In this document: positions 38,991-47,575 of the stretch, piece by piece
Layout: each line of letters begins with the position of its first letter
Position numbering within the stretch: the stretch's first letter is position 1
DNA from: an uncultured Pelagibacteraceae bacterium
Lineage (GTDB): Bacteria > Pseudomonadota > Alphaproteobacteria > Pelagibacterales > Pelagibacteraceae
Reading direction: 5' to 3'
Length of the DNA: 64,000 nt
NCBI GenBank assembly: GCA_902583645.1
Contig: CACHWQ010000002.1
Location: forward strand, 29,442 to 93,441
The notes under the pieces: model-generated
What the model was told of the DNA's origin: nothing
What the model saw: only the letters and a program-made list of their open reading frames with translations
Database searches by the model: none
Translations under genes and position numbers: made by a program

Positions 38991-40433
38991 TTAATCAACT
39001 ATTAGAGTGTCTTTTGATCCACCACCCTGAGAACTATTAACAATTGTACTACCTTTCCTCAAAGCAACTCTAGTTAATCCGCCTGTGGTAACATAATTTG
39101 TTTTTCCAGTTAAAATAAATGGTCTTAGATCTAAATGACGTGGCTCAATATCATTTTCTGTAATTGTTGGAGCGGTAGATAAAATTTCTAATGGTTGAGC
39201 AATATATTCTCTAGGATTTTGTTTAATCTTGCTGATTGTCTCCTCTATTTCTTTTTTTGGTGCCTTAGGTCCAATCATTATGCCATAGCCTCCAGATGCA
39301 TTTGCAGGTTTTACTACTAATTTTGATATATTTTCTATTACGTATTTTTTGTGTGTTTCGTCATGACATAAATAAGTTTCCACTTGATCTAAAATAGGCT
39401 GTTCACCTAAATAATATGTTATCATTTTGTTAACGTAAGAATAAACAACCTTATCATCAGCAACTCCAGTTCCAATCGCATTGAGTATACCAACGTTTTT
39501 TTTTAACCAACATTTAAATAAACCAGGAACACCAATCAAAGAGTCTTTATTAAAAGCTTTTGGATCTAAAAAATTATCATCGAGTCTTCTATATATACAG
39601 TCTACTCTTAACGGACCTTTTACTGTTTTCATATAAACGTTATCATTTTCAACAAAAAGATCTTTACCCTCAACCAAAGCTATACCCATCTGGTCTGCCA
39701 AGAATTCGTGCTCAAAATAAGCTGAGTTATAAACTCCAGGAGTTAATAAAACCATATGTGGATTAGAAGTTTTTTTTGGTATGCACTCTAACATGCAGTT
39801 ATAAAGTTTATTGGTATACTGATGTATAGAAGCTACTTTGTATCTAGTAAATAATTCAGGAAATACATCCCGCATTACCATTCTATTTTCTAACATATAT
39901 GAAACACCAGATGGAACTCTTAAGTTGTCCTCTAAAACTAAATAATCACCAGATTTATTTCTTATTAGATCAATACCTGAAATATTTGCCCAAGCTTTAT
40001 ATTTAGGAGAAAAACCTTCGCACTCTTTTACGTAATATGGAGATTTATAAATAATATCTTTTGGAACTATATTGTCTTTAAAAATTTTCTTTTGATTATA
40101 AACATCATCTATAAATAAATTTAATGCTTTTGCTCTTTGTTTTAAACCTTTCGAAACTTTATTCCATTGTTTCTTAGGTATAATCCTTGGAATAATATCT
40201 AAAGGCCATCTTTTTTCTTCTGCTCTATTGTTTGCCGCATAAACTCTAAAATTTATTCCTCTAGCATTTATTGTACTTTGGCAATTTTTTTCAATTTCTT
40301 GAAGTTTTTTTTTCCCATGTCTCTCTAAAATGTTAGAGATTATTGAAGCGTGCTTTCTTAACTTGTTATCTTCGGTAATATATCCGTCATAAGCATCACC
40401 TGAATTATAGTTCTTCCAGAATTTAGAGACCAT
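38991..40433 (-). CDS. Circularly permuted ATP-grasp protein (DUF404/DUF407 type)
   Basis: These proteins are predicted ATP-dependent ligases, often near Anbu peptidase, alpha-E and transglutaminase genes, possibly making or handling a small peptide. The 480-residue product shows the family text DVYNQKKIFKDNIVPKD, GIDLIRNKSGDYLVLEDNLRVPSGVSYMLENR, DDKVVYSYVNKMI and KPANASGGYGIMIGPKA (ATP-binding loop), and ends SSQGGGSKDTLIVD. The divergent neighbour is an Anbu-type peptidase. The alpha-E partner that usually follows is absent. Confidence 0.85.
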   Translation of the reverse strand: MVSKFWKNYNSGDAYDGYITEDNKLRKHASIISNILERHGKKKLQEIEKNCQSTINARGINFRVYAANNRAEEKRWPLDIIPRIIPKKQWNKVSKGLKQRAKALNLFIDDVYNQKKIFKDNIVPKDIIYKSPYYVKECEGFSPKYKAWANISGIDLIRNKSGDYLVLEDNLRVPSGVSYMLENRMVMRDVFPELFTRYKVASIHQYTNKLYNCMLECIPKKTSNPHMVLLTPGVYNSAYFEHEFLADQMGIALVEGKDLFVENDNVYMKTVKGPLRVDCIYRRLDDNFLDPKAFNKDSLIGVPGLFKCWLKKNVGILNAIGTGVADDKVVYSYVNKMITYYLGEQPILDQVETYLCHDETHKKYVIENISKLVVKPANASGGYGIMIGPKAPKKEIEETISKIKQNPREYIAQPLEILSTAPTITENDIEPRHLDLRPFILTGKTNYVTTGGLTRVALRKGSTIVNSSQGGGSKDTLIVD

Positions 40434-40539
40434 TTTTTATTTTTTAATAATTGCAACAAATAATCAAATGCATATTAGATATATCTGGTATGATAATAAT
40501 TAATTGTTAAATAATGATTTTATTAAATAATAGTAAATT

Positions 40540-41265
40540 GTGACTTATTGTATTGGAATTAAAGCCAATGATGGCATTGTATTTGCATCAGATTCAAGGA
40601 CAAATGCTGGTTTAGATAATGTAAACATATATTCAAAAATGTTTACTTACGATGTCGGAGACAGATCGATTATTATAGTAACTTCCGGCAATCTTGGAAC
40701 ATCGCAAGCTGTATATAAATCAATTGAAAATGATTTAAATGATACATCCGGAGTAATGAATTTAAATACATGTAAAAGTTTTGACCAAATAGCTTCTTAC
40801 ATTGGATCTTTAAATACTGAACACTCTTCGCCAAAAGGCATTAATACAGACACGGTTCTTTTAGGATCAACATTTATAGTTGGAGGACAGATTAAAGGTC
40901 AACCATTAGAATTATATTTAATCTACCCTCAAGGAAATTATATTAAGCCCGCAGATAGTAAGCCATATTTGGTAATAGGTGAAGTAAAGTATGGCAAGCC
41001 AATTTTAGATAGAGTAATTAAACCTGATGTATCTGTAGGTGATGCGTCTCGATGTGCAATGATTTCCATGGACTCAACTTTAAAAAGTGACTTGACCGTT
41101 GGACCTCCGATAGATTTTGCAGTTTATAAAAAGGATGAATTAAAGATTGCCTCGAAAAAATGCTTGAATATTAACGATGATGAATACTCAAAAGTATGTA
41201 ATCAATGGTCAGATGGTATTTTTAAAATTTTCGATTCTTTTCCTAGATTTGATTGGGAAAAATAA
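40540..41265 (+). CDS. Anbu-type proteasome-like peptidase
   Basis: Anbu (ancestral beta subunit) proteins are bacterial self-assembling relatives of HslV and proteasome beta subunits. The 241-residue product starts MTYCIGIKANDGIVFASDSRTNAG. Thr2 is the predicted N-terminal nucleophile after Met removal, with the Asp and Lys-type pocket residues nearby. The start codon is GTG at 40540, directly before the Thr codon, which is decisive for placing the nucleophile. It is divergent from the ATP-grasp gene, 106 bases away, a known pairing. Confidence 0.85.
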   Translation: MTYCIGIKANDGIVFASDSRTNAGLDNVNIYSKMFTYDVGDRSIIIVTSGNLGTSQAVYKSIENDLNDTSGVMNLNTCKSFDQIASYIGSLNTEHSSPKGINTDTVLLGSTFIVGGQIKGQPLELYLIYPQGNYIKPADSKPYLVIGEVKYGKPILDRVIKPDVSVGDASRCAMISMDSTLKSDLTVGPPIDFAVYKKDELKIASKKCLNINDDEYSKVCNQWSDGIFKIFDSFPRFDWEK

Positions 41266-41283
41266 ATTTAGAAAATAAAAGCA

Positions 41284-42477
41284 TTAACCTTTTACGCTTC
41301 CTGCTGTTAAACCACTTACTAGATATTTTTCAAAATAAATAAATATTATTAGCACAGGCAATGTAACAATTACTGATCCTGCCATTAAGTATTGTCTTGG
41401 TGTTTCAGCATCTCCAGTTAAATATTGAATAGCCCTTGAAAGTGTGAATGATTTTGGATTATCTAAAAACATTAAAGAAAACAGAAATTCATTCCAAGCT
41501 ATCATGAATACATATAACGCTACAGATGCGATAGCAGGAAGGCTTAATGGAATTATGATTTTTAAAATGATACCAAACCAACTATGCCCATCCATGATAC
41601 CAGCATCTTCAATCTCTTTAGGAATACTTTTGAAATAACCTTGCAACATATAAATTGCTACAGGTAAAGTAGTTGCAGTATAAACAATCAAAAGACCTAC
41701 AACTGAGTTTCTTAAACCAAGTTGACTAAAAACTGTATACAAGGGAATTACCAGAACGATAGCTGGAAACATATAAATAATTAATATTGACGAAGATAGA
41801 AAAGTTTTACCAAAAAAATTTAACCTAGCTACAGCGTAAGCTGCAGGAATTGCAAACATCAAGGTTATTAATACTGTTCCTATAGAAACAAGTGAGCTGA
41901 TAAGAATATACCTTCCAAAATTATAGGTATCAAAAATTACAAAATATGATTTGAATAAATCAGATAAATCTTTTTTAAAATCAAAGCTGAAATCTAGCGG
42001 ATTAACTAATAAAGCAATTTGTGTTTTAAAACTGGTCACAAGCATTATGTAAAATGGAAATAAAATGACAAATGCAAAAAATATAATTCCAAATAAAGTT
42101 ATAAAATCAAAAATTATTTTTTCTGATACAAAATCTTCTTTTAAATAATTTAAATTATAATTCTTAACTTTGTGTGAAAAAAATAAGATAACTAAAAATA
42201 CACTAATATAATACCAAATTGGAGCACTCTCATTAATATAAAGATAAAAAATTGTAAATACTGATGTGAGAGAAAATATCTTTATAAAATGGTTTAATTT
42301 ATTCCCAATAACTAACAATCCAAGAGATAAACATATTCCAAGAATGAAATTTTGACTAATGTTTAGATTTTTAAAATCTATACCTTGTAAGGTAGACATT
42401 ATTTTTAATATAGATAACAAGCATAATAAAAATATAGATGATACCAATAGATAAATAGTTAATGACTTAAATTTCAT
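41284..42477 (-). CDS. Sugar ABC transporter permease (MalG type)
   Basis: An inner-membrane permease of a CUT1-type carbohydrate importer. The C-terminal 280 residues have the usual six helices and the EAA loop IPKEIEDAGIMDGHSWFGIILKIIIPLSLPAI that docks the ATPase. An N-terminal extension of about 120 residues carries three or more additional hydrophobic segments, making it longer than the typical 270-300. I chose the ATG at 42477, preceded by AAAGG; a TTG at 42492 is also in frame. The start lies inside the end of the MalF-type gene. Confidence 0.88.
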   Translation of the reverse strand: MKFKSLTIYLLVSSIFLLCLLSILKIMSTLQGIDFKNLNISQNFILGICLSLGLLVIGNKLNHFIKIFSLTSVFTIFYLYINESAPIWYYISVFLVILFFSHKVKNYNLNYLKEDFVSEKIIFDFITLFGIIFFAFVILFPFYIMLVTSFKTQIALLVNPLDFSFDFKKDLSDLFKSYFVIFDTYNFGRYILISSLVSIGTVLITLMFAIPAAYAVARLNFFGKTFLSSSILIIYMFPAIVLVIPLYTVFSQLGLRNSVVGLLIVYTATTLPVAIYMLQGYFKSIPKEIEDAGIMDGHSWFGIILKIIIPLSLPAIASVALYVFMIAWNEFLFSLMFLDNPKSFTLSRAIQYLTGDAETPRQYLMAGSVIVTLPVLIIFIYFEKYLVSGLTAGSVKG

Positions 42478-43726
42478 TTGCCTTTCTTCCAATTAATTTA
42501 AAATAAATAAACATAAAAATTATAAGTAATAAGACTATTACTATTGAGACAGCAGATCCCATGCCTATATCTGATATTGCAAAACCTTGTTGGTATACAT
42601 TTATTGGTAATGTCCTAGTCCCAGATGCACCACCAGTTAATAAAAAAATATCCTCGAATTTGTTAAAATTCCAAATAAATCTAATCATAAATAAAATTGA
42701 TATGATTGCTGTTATTTGTGGAAGAGTAATATGAATAAACTTTTTAAGTGGTCCTGCTCCATCAACTTCTGCAGCTTCATATAAATCTTTTGGAACAGCT
42801 TGGAGTCTCGCAAGAATAAACAAGAATGCTAAAGGAAAATATCGCCAAATCTCAAAAAATATGACTGTAGTTAAAGCTAATCTTAATTTTAATTCAAATC
42901 CAAAAATGTTCATCACCATATATTTTTGTCCCAATAAATTTATAGGTTCGTCAAAAATGTTAAAATTTACCATCAAAGCATTAAATGTACCACTATTTGG
43001 ATCAAGTAATAAAGTCCAAGTGTAAGCTAAAGCTACTACGGGTCCAACATATGGAAAAAGCAAGATACTTCTCATAAATGATCTGCCATAAAAATTTTGA
43101 TTTACAAGTTGCGCAGCTAAAATTCCAAAGAATATTGCCCCAATTGTACCAAAAAAAGTGAAGTAAAATGTAGTTAAAAGTAAATCAAGAAAATCATTTT
43201 CGTAAAAGACTTTCTTGAAGTTCTTTAATGTAAAATTTGTAGTTAGAAGGATGTTATCGGCTTTTCCACTTAAGGATGGTTTTTGAGATTTAATTACTTT
43301 TTTATCTATTTCATTATTATTTTCATTCTTAATTAGTACCTCGAAATTTTCTCTATATTTTGCCTCCCATTCACCGAACTGACATTTAATTATCTTTGAT
43401 TTAAATTCACATCTAGAATCTAGATCTACAGGTACTACATTGCTCGGAAGCTTGTCCTTAAACTTAACATCTGAAATTTTTTGAATTAAAGAGCTATTTC
43501 TTAATTTATATACAATTTTTAATTCAGAATTATTATCTGATATGCTTTTAACTATTTTCTTTGCTCTTGGTTCTGGAATTCTAATATCTTTTAAACTAAC
43601 TTCTTTAAAGCTAATCCATATATTCGCAAAAATAGGGAATAATATTATAGAAAAAACTAAAAAAACTGCTGGTAAAAGTAATGTATACGCAGTTCTTTTT
43701 TCTATTTTAGATAAAGTATCACTCAT
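42467..43726 (-). CDS. Sugar ABC transporter permease (MalF type) with large periplasmic loop
   Basis: The partner permease, 419 residues. After the first helix (TAYTLLLPAVFLVFSIILFPIF) comes a hydrophilic stretch of about 130 residues (ISFKEVSLKD... to ...TTNFTLKNFKKVF) that should lie in the periplasm, as the P2 loop of E. coli MalF does. The C-terminal part has the EAA loop VPKDLYEAAEVDGAGPLKKFIHITLPQI. It lies 50 bases after the binding protein gene, behind a terminator-like hairpin. Confidence 0.88.
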   Translation of the reverse strand: MSDTLSKIEKRTAYTLLLPAVFLVFSIILFPIFANIWISFKEVSLKDIRIPEPRAKKIVKSISDNNSELKIVYKLRNSSLIQKISDVKFKDKLPSNVVPVDLDSRCEFKSKIIKCQFGEWEAKYRENFEVLIKNENNNEIDKKVIKSQKPSLSGKADNILLTTNFTLKNFKKVFYENDFLDLLLTTFYFTFFGTIGAIFFGILAAQLVNQNFYGRSFMRSILLFPYVGPVVALAYTWTLLLDPNSGTFNALMVNFNIFDEPINLLGQKYMVMNIFGFELKLRLALTTVIFFEIWRYFPLAFLFILARLQAVPKDLYEAAEVDGAGPLKKFIHITLPQITAIISILFMIRFIWNFNKFEDIFLLTGGASGTRTLPINVYQQGFAISDIGMGSAVSIVIVLLLIIFMFIYFKLIGRKANEI

Positions 43727-43728
43727 AC

Positions 43729-43764
43729 AAAAAAGCGGATAATAATATATTACCCGCTTTTTTT
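43729..43764 (-). terminator. Terminator-like hairpin between binding protein and permease genes
   Basis: On the minus strand an A-run, GCGGGTAATA, then TATTATCCGC and a T-run form an imperfect hairpin of about 10 pairs followed by six Ts. It lies between the binding-protein gene and the two permease genes. Such partial terminators let binding proteins be made in excess over the membrane subunits, which is the inferred role here. Confidence 0.6.
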
Positions 43765-43776
43765 AAATCTTATTGA

Positions 43777-45105
43777 TTAAAACTTAGCTAATTCAGCGTT
43801 AATTTTCTTAACTGCTTCATCAACTGAAATTTGATCATCAATAAATTCTCTTGTGATTCTATTTAAGAATTGAGAATTAATTATTTTTGATGCTCTTGAA
43901 AGCTCACCTTCTTTAACTCCCCATCTGCTCGCAGTGTCTAATCCTGCAACAATGTTATTAATAACATCAGAAGAATAAAGATCTGTTAAAGGAGCCTTTC
44001 TATCTACACCAACTGGAAGTTTACTCCAAGCCTTGGTATATGCATTTGGGTCACTTGAATTTCCTCTTCTTACAGGAAATTTTCCTTCAGGAGCAATACC
44101 TAATGTTGCTGTGTAACCTTCGTTCATTGAATACATAATGAATTTTTTAGCTTCATCCGTATCTGCATCTGCAGTTATTCCAAAATATCTAATGTCAGCC
44201 CAAGCTGCTCCTTTTTTATTGTTAGGACCACTAAAATTAGTAATGAAACCAGTTTTTTGAGCTAACTCATTAGAAGTTGGGTCAACGTTAAATGTTGGTG
44301 GCGCTGAGTCTCTTAAACCAGCTAACTCATCCATTATAAATGGTGACCAAATTATCATTGGTGTTCTTCCAGCAAAGTATAAAGCTCTTGATTGCTTCCA
44401 AAATAATTCACCTTTAGGACTTGCCTTAGCTAAAACTTTGTAAAACTCTAAAGAATTTTTTAAGGCTTTGCCTTGTTTCTTTGTTCCACCTTTTTTAACA
44501 AGATTTACTCCGTTTGCTAAAAGTACATGCTCTAAAACCTGACTCATAAAATTTTCATCAGTTTTTGTAGCAGCAACAAAACCATACATATTATCATTTG
44601 ATAAAGTGTTAATTGCTTTAACTATATTTGCGTAGTTTGTTGGTGGTTCGAGACCTGCTTTTTGAAATAAGTCTTTTCTGTAAACAACCATTTGCGTCCA
44701 ACCATCAACTGGAACAGCAGCAATCTTTGATCCAGACTTAGCCATGTCTAATGCTCCGGGAGCAAAAGTATTTTTACCCAAATCTTTTACTACTGCATTA
44801 TTTGCATCAACATCCAAGATGCCAGCTTCTGCCCAAGGCAACACATATTGCAATGTATGATAAATTACATCTGGTAGATCACCAGCAGCTGCGGCTGCCG
44901 TTGCTCTTGTTCCTAGATCTTTTTCTTCCACAGGAATAACTTCAACCTTAATACCAGATTGAGCTTCAAAAGCTTTTGCCATCTCCTGTTGTTTTGCCAT
45001 TCTATCTGGCTGGACTTCAGTCGTCCAAAATTTAATATCAGCAAAACTAGCACCTGATATTAAAAATGCAAGAATGGCAAATTTGATTATTATTTTTTTT
45101 AACAT
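43777..45105 (-). CDS. Sugar ABC transporter substrate-binding protein
   Basis: A periplasmic solute-binding protein of the CUT1 family, 442 residues. It has a signal peptide (MLKKIIIKFAILAFLISGASFA) and then KFWTTEVQPDRMAKQQEMAKAFEAQSGIKVEVIPVE, the standard first strand-helix. Further family text is VPVDGWTQMVVYRKDLFQKAGLEPPTNY. The ligand is not readable from sequence; the adjoining glycosylglycerate-type genes suggest a glycoside osmolyte. It is divergent from the ATPase gene of the same system and has an unusually strong ribosome-binding site. Confidence 0.88.
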   Translation of the reverse strand: MLKKIIIKFAILAFLISGASFADIKFWTTEVQPDRMAKQQEMAKAFEAQSGIKVEVIPVEEKDLGTRATAAAAAGDLPDVIYHTLQYVLPWAEAGILDVDANNAVVKDLGKNTFAPGALDMAKSGSKIAAVPVDGWTQMVVYRKDLFQKAGLEPPTNYANIVKAINTLSNDNMYGFVAATKTDENFMSQVLEHVLLANGVNLVKKGGTKKQGKALKNSLEFYKVLAKASPKGELFWKQSRALYFAGRTPMIIWSPFIMDELAGLRDSAPPTFNVDPTSNELAQKTGFITNFSGPNNKKGAAWADIRYFGITADADTDEAKKFIMYSMNEGYTATLGIAPEGKFPVRRGNSSDPNAYTKAWSKLPVGVDRKAPLTDLYSSDVINNIVAGLDTASRWGVKEGELSRASKIINSQFLNRITREFIDDQISVDEAVKKINAELAKF

Positions 45106-45110
45106 AGTTT

Positions 45111-45117
45111 CCCCCTT
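45111..45117 (-). promoter_or_regulatory. Strong Shine-Dalgarno of the binding-protein gene
   Basis: On the minus strand AAGGGGG lies 5 bases before the ATG of the substrate-binding protein. Most genes in this window have weak or no such match, so this site probably supports high synthesis of the binding protein. Confidence 0.7.
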
Positions 45118-45218
45118 ATAATTTTCACCTATGAAATTTTTTATTGCATAAATCTATCAGTGTAATAAATTTTTAACAACACTTAATGGTTTTTTAGAAT
45201 CGTTTTAAATTTAAGCTA

Positions 45219-46274
45219 ATGTCTGAAATTATTATTAAAAATCTGAATAAATCGTATGGCAATAATAAAGTAATTAATGAATTTAATATTAAAATTACTG
45301 ATGGAGAATTTATTGTTTTAGTGGGTCCTTCGGGTTGTGGAAAATCAACTTTATTAAGAATGATTTCAGGTCTTGAAACAGTCGATAAGGGAGAAATTTT
45401 TTTAGACAATAATTTAATTAACAATTTAATTCCGTCTAAACGAGGAATAGCAATGGTCTTTCAATCATATGCTTTATATCCGCACATGAACGTTTATGAA
45501 AATATGTCTTTCGGTCTTAAAATGGAAAAACTTTCTAAAAATGATATTGAGAAAAAAGTAAACGAGGCCGCTAAAACTCTTCAAATTCAAGATTTGCTCA
45601 ATAGAAAACCAAAAGAACTTTCTGGAGGTCAAAGACAAAGGGTTGCTATAGGTAGAGCGATAACAAGAAATCCAAAACTTTTTTTATTTGATGAACCACT
45701 ATCTAACTTAGATGCAGCATTAAGATCAGAGATGAGAGTAGAAATTTCAAAACTTCATAAGAAAATGAATTCTAATATTATTTATGTCACTCATGATCAG
45801 GTGGAAGCAATGACACTTGCTGACAGAATAGTGATTTTAAATAATGGAAATATTGAACAGTTTGGTACACCTGATGAAATATATACAGACCCAAATAATG
45901 TTTTTGTTGCAGAATTTATTGGATCTCCAAAGATGAATTTAATAAAAATTAACAAAGAAAATATAATTAATAATAATACGATTAATTTTTTAAATAATCA
46001 GATTGTGTTTGAAAATTTTAATTTTAACGACGAAATATATTTAGGTATAAGACCAGAAGACATTAGTGTCAAAGATGAACATAATATTAAATTTGAAGTA
46101 AAAGTTGATCTTATAGAAAATCTAGGATTTGAGAAGATTATATATTCATCATCATTGAACAATGAAATAAGAATTAAAACATCTGAAAATATTCAGAGAG
46201 ATACTTTAAATATATCTTTTCCTAAAGATAAATTATATTTGTTTGACAAAAATAAAAAAAGGATAAGACAATAG
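45219..46274 (+). CDS. Sugar ABC transporter ATP-binding protein (MalK/UgpC type)
   Basis: The cytoplasmic ATPase of the importer, 351 residues. Motifs: Walker A GPSGCGKST (36-44), signature LSGGQ (134-138), Walker B LFLFDEP (154-160), and the switch His in IYVTHDQVEAM. The C-terminal region (LGIRPEDISVKDE onward) is the OB-fold regulatory domain of CUT1 ATPases. It is transcribed away from the binding protein and permeases, across a 113-base divergent space that must hold both promoters. Confidence 0.92.
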   Translation: MSEIIIKNLNKSYGNNKVINEFNIKITDGEFIVLVGPSGCGKSTLLRMISGLETVDKGEIFLDNNLINNLIPSKRGIAMVFQSYALYPHMNVYENMSFGLKMEKLSKNDIEKKVNEAAKTLQIQDLLNRKPKELSGGQRQRVAIGRAITRNPKLFLFDEPLSNLDAALRSEMRVEISKLHKKMNSNIIYVTHDQVEAMTLADRIVILNNGNIEQFGTPDEIYTDPNNVFVAEFIGSPKMNLIKINKENIINNNTINFLNNQIVFENFNFNDEIYLGIRPEDISVKDEHNIKFEVKVDLIENLGFEKIIYSSSLNNEIRIKTSENIQRDTLNISFPKDKLYLFDKNKKRIRQ

Positions 46275-46279
46275 AGAAT

Positions 46280-46675
46280 TTAAAATTTAGTTGGCTTCCA
46301 ATCTTCAGGAGCAATTTCAAGATCACTAAATTCAAAAGCAGGAGCAACTGTACACCCAATAAGGCTGTATGAACCTGTGGGTTTCATAGAAAACCATGTG
46401 TTTTTTTCTACATTAAATATGAAATTATTTTTGGAACCAATTTCATTTGTTTGAAATTCATTACCGTCTTTTGACGTAAATATTTTTAATGGACTACCAG
46501 AATAAAAATGTAACGTTTCGTTTTTAGTTATTCTGTGCCAATGAGATCTTTGATGCCCTTCTAATAAAAAATAAATGTGAGTTATATCTTTATTCTTAAA
46601 TACTTCGACATAATATCCACCCTCAGGATGAGGTGTCATTTTGTGATGTTCAATTAATGTTTTGATGATACTCAT
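46280..46675 (-). CDS. DUF985-type cupin protein
   Basis: A small single-domain cupin of 131 residues. The family text is clear: LIEHHKMTPHPEGGYYVEVF at the start, THIYFLLEGHQRSHWHRITKNETLHFYSGSPL with the His-rich metal-type strand, then GSYSLIGCTVAPAFEFSDLEIA. Relatives have been linked to sugar epimerase-like folds, but no activity can be assigned. It sits between two plus-strand genes of the solute cluster and runs the other way. Confidence 0.8.
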   Translation of the reverse strand: MSIIKTLIEHHKMTPHPEGGYYVEVFKNKDITHIYFLLEGHQRSHWHRITKNETLHFYSGSPLKIFTSKDGNEFQTNEIGSKNNFIFNVEKNTWFSMKPTGSYSLIGCTVAPAFEFSDLEIAPEDWKPTKF

Positions 46676-46760
46676 TTTTCTTAAATTAAATAATTTTAAT
46701 ATATGTAATTTTACTAATTTATTTTATAAAATTAAAAAATAAAACACAAAATTGAAAATT

Positions 46761-47558
46761 ATGAACAAAAAATCTCCAATAATTATTTTTACTGATTTGG
46801 ATGGTACTCTTTTGCATAGAGATACTTTTGAATTTGATGGAATAAAAGAATATGTAAAAGATCTTACAAGCAAGGGAATAATCATAATTCCTAATACTAG
46901 TAAAACCCAAGTCGAAATTGAAGATTTCAATAAAAAATTAGATTTAAATTTACCCTTTATTTCTGAAAATGGTTCAGCAATATTTGGTTTGGATAATATT
47001 AATAAAAACTTTCCAAATAATATAGTTTTAAGTAGAGAAAAGGAAATTACATTTAAAGTTTTTCAAAAAAAAATACCTGAAAACTTAAGATCCAAATGTA
47101 AAATAATAACAAAAATGGAAAAAAAAATACAAAAGGAAATTTTTGGAATATCGGATAAAAGCTTAAAAAATGTTCTTAATAGAAGCTATTCTACACCTAT
47201 TTTATTTAAGGGAAATGGTGAACAGAAAAAAGATTTATTTAAGATTGTAAAAACTATTGGTTTGTCTCTCCATGAGGGTGGTCGAGTAATAAATATTTGC
47301 GATAATGTAAGTAAAGTTAAAGCAATGAATAGAGTTATTAAAATGATTAAAAAAATTGAAAATGAAGTTAAAACAGTTGGTGTTGGAGATAATTATAATG
47401 ATCTAGATATGTTAAGAAATAGTAATATTGCGTGTCTTGTATTTAATGATCAATTTCTCATGGAGCCAATAAATATAAATAATTGCATAGTTTCAAAACA
47501 ATCTGCTCCATTTGGATGGGAAGAAGTTGTCAAAATGGCGCTAGAAAAAATTAAATAA
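46761..47558 (+). CDS. HAD-IIB phosphatase, mannosyl/glucosyl-3-phosphoglycerate phosphatase-like
   Basis: The enzyme probably removes phosphate from glucosyl- or mannosyl-3-phosphoglycerate to give the free osmolyte. The 265-residue product has the HAD motif FTDLDGTLL near the N-terminus, PNTSKTQVEIEDF in the motif II position, and VGVGDNYNDLDML (motif IV). I start it at the ATG at 46761; a TTG at 46752 is in frame but less likely. It lies 17 bases before a matching synthase gene, which supports the assignment over other Cof-type phosphatases. Confidence 0.78.
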   Translation: MNKKSPIIIFTDLDGTLLHRDTFEFDGIKEYVKDLTSKGIIIIPNTSKTQVEIEDFNKKLDLNLPFISENGSAIFGLDNINKNFPNNIVLSREKEITFKVFQKKIPENLRSKCKIITKMEKKIQKEIFGISDKSLKNVLNRSYSTPILFKGNGEQKKDLFKIVKTIGLSLHEGGRVINICDNVSKVKAMNRVIKMIKKIENEVKTVGVGDNYNDLDMLRNSNIACLVFNDQFLMEPININNCIVSKQSAPFGWEEVVKMALEKIK

Positions 47559-47575
47559 ACGGATTAAAATTTAGT

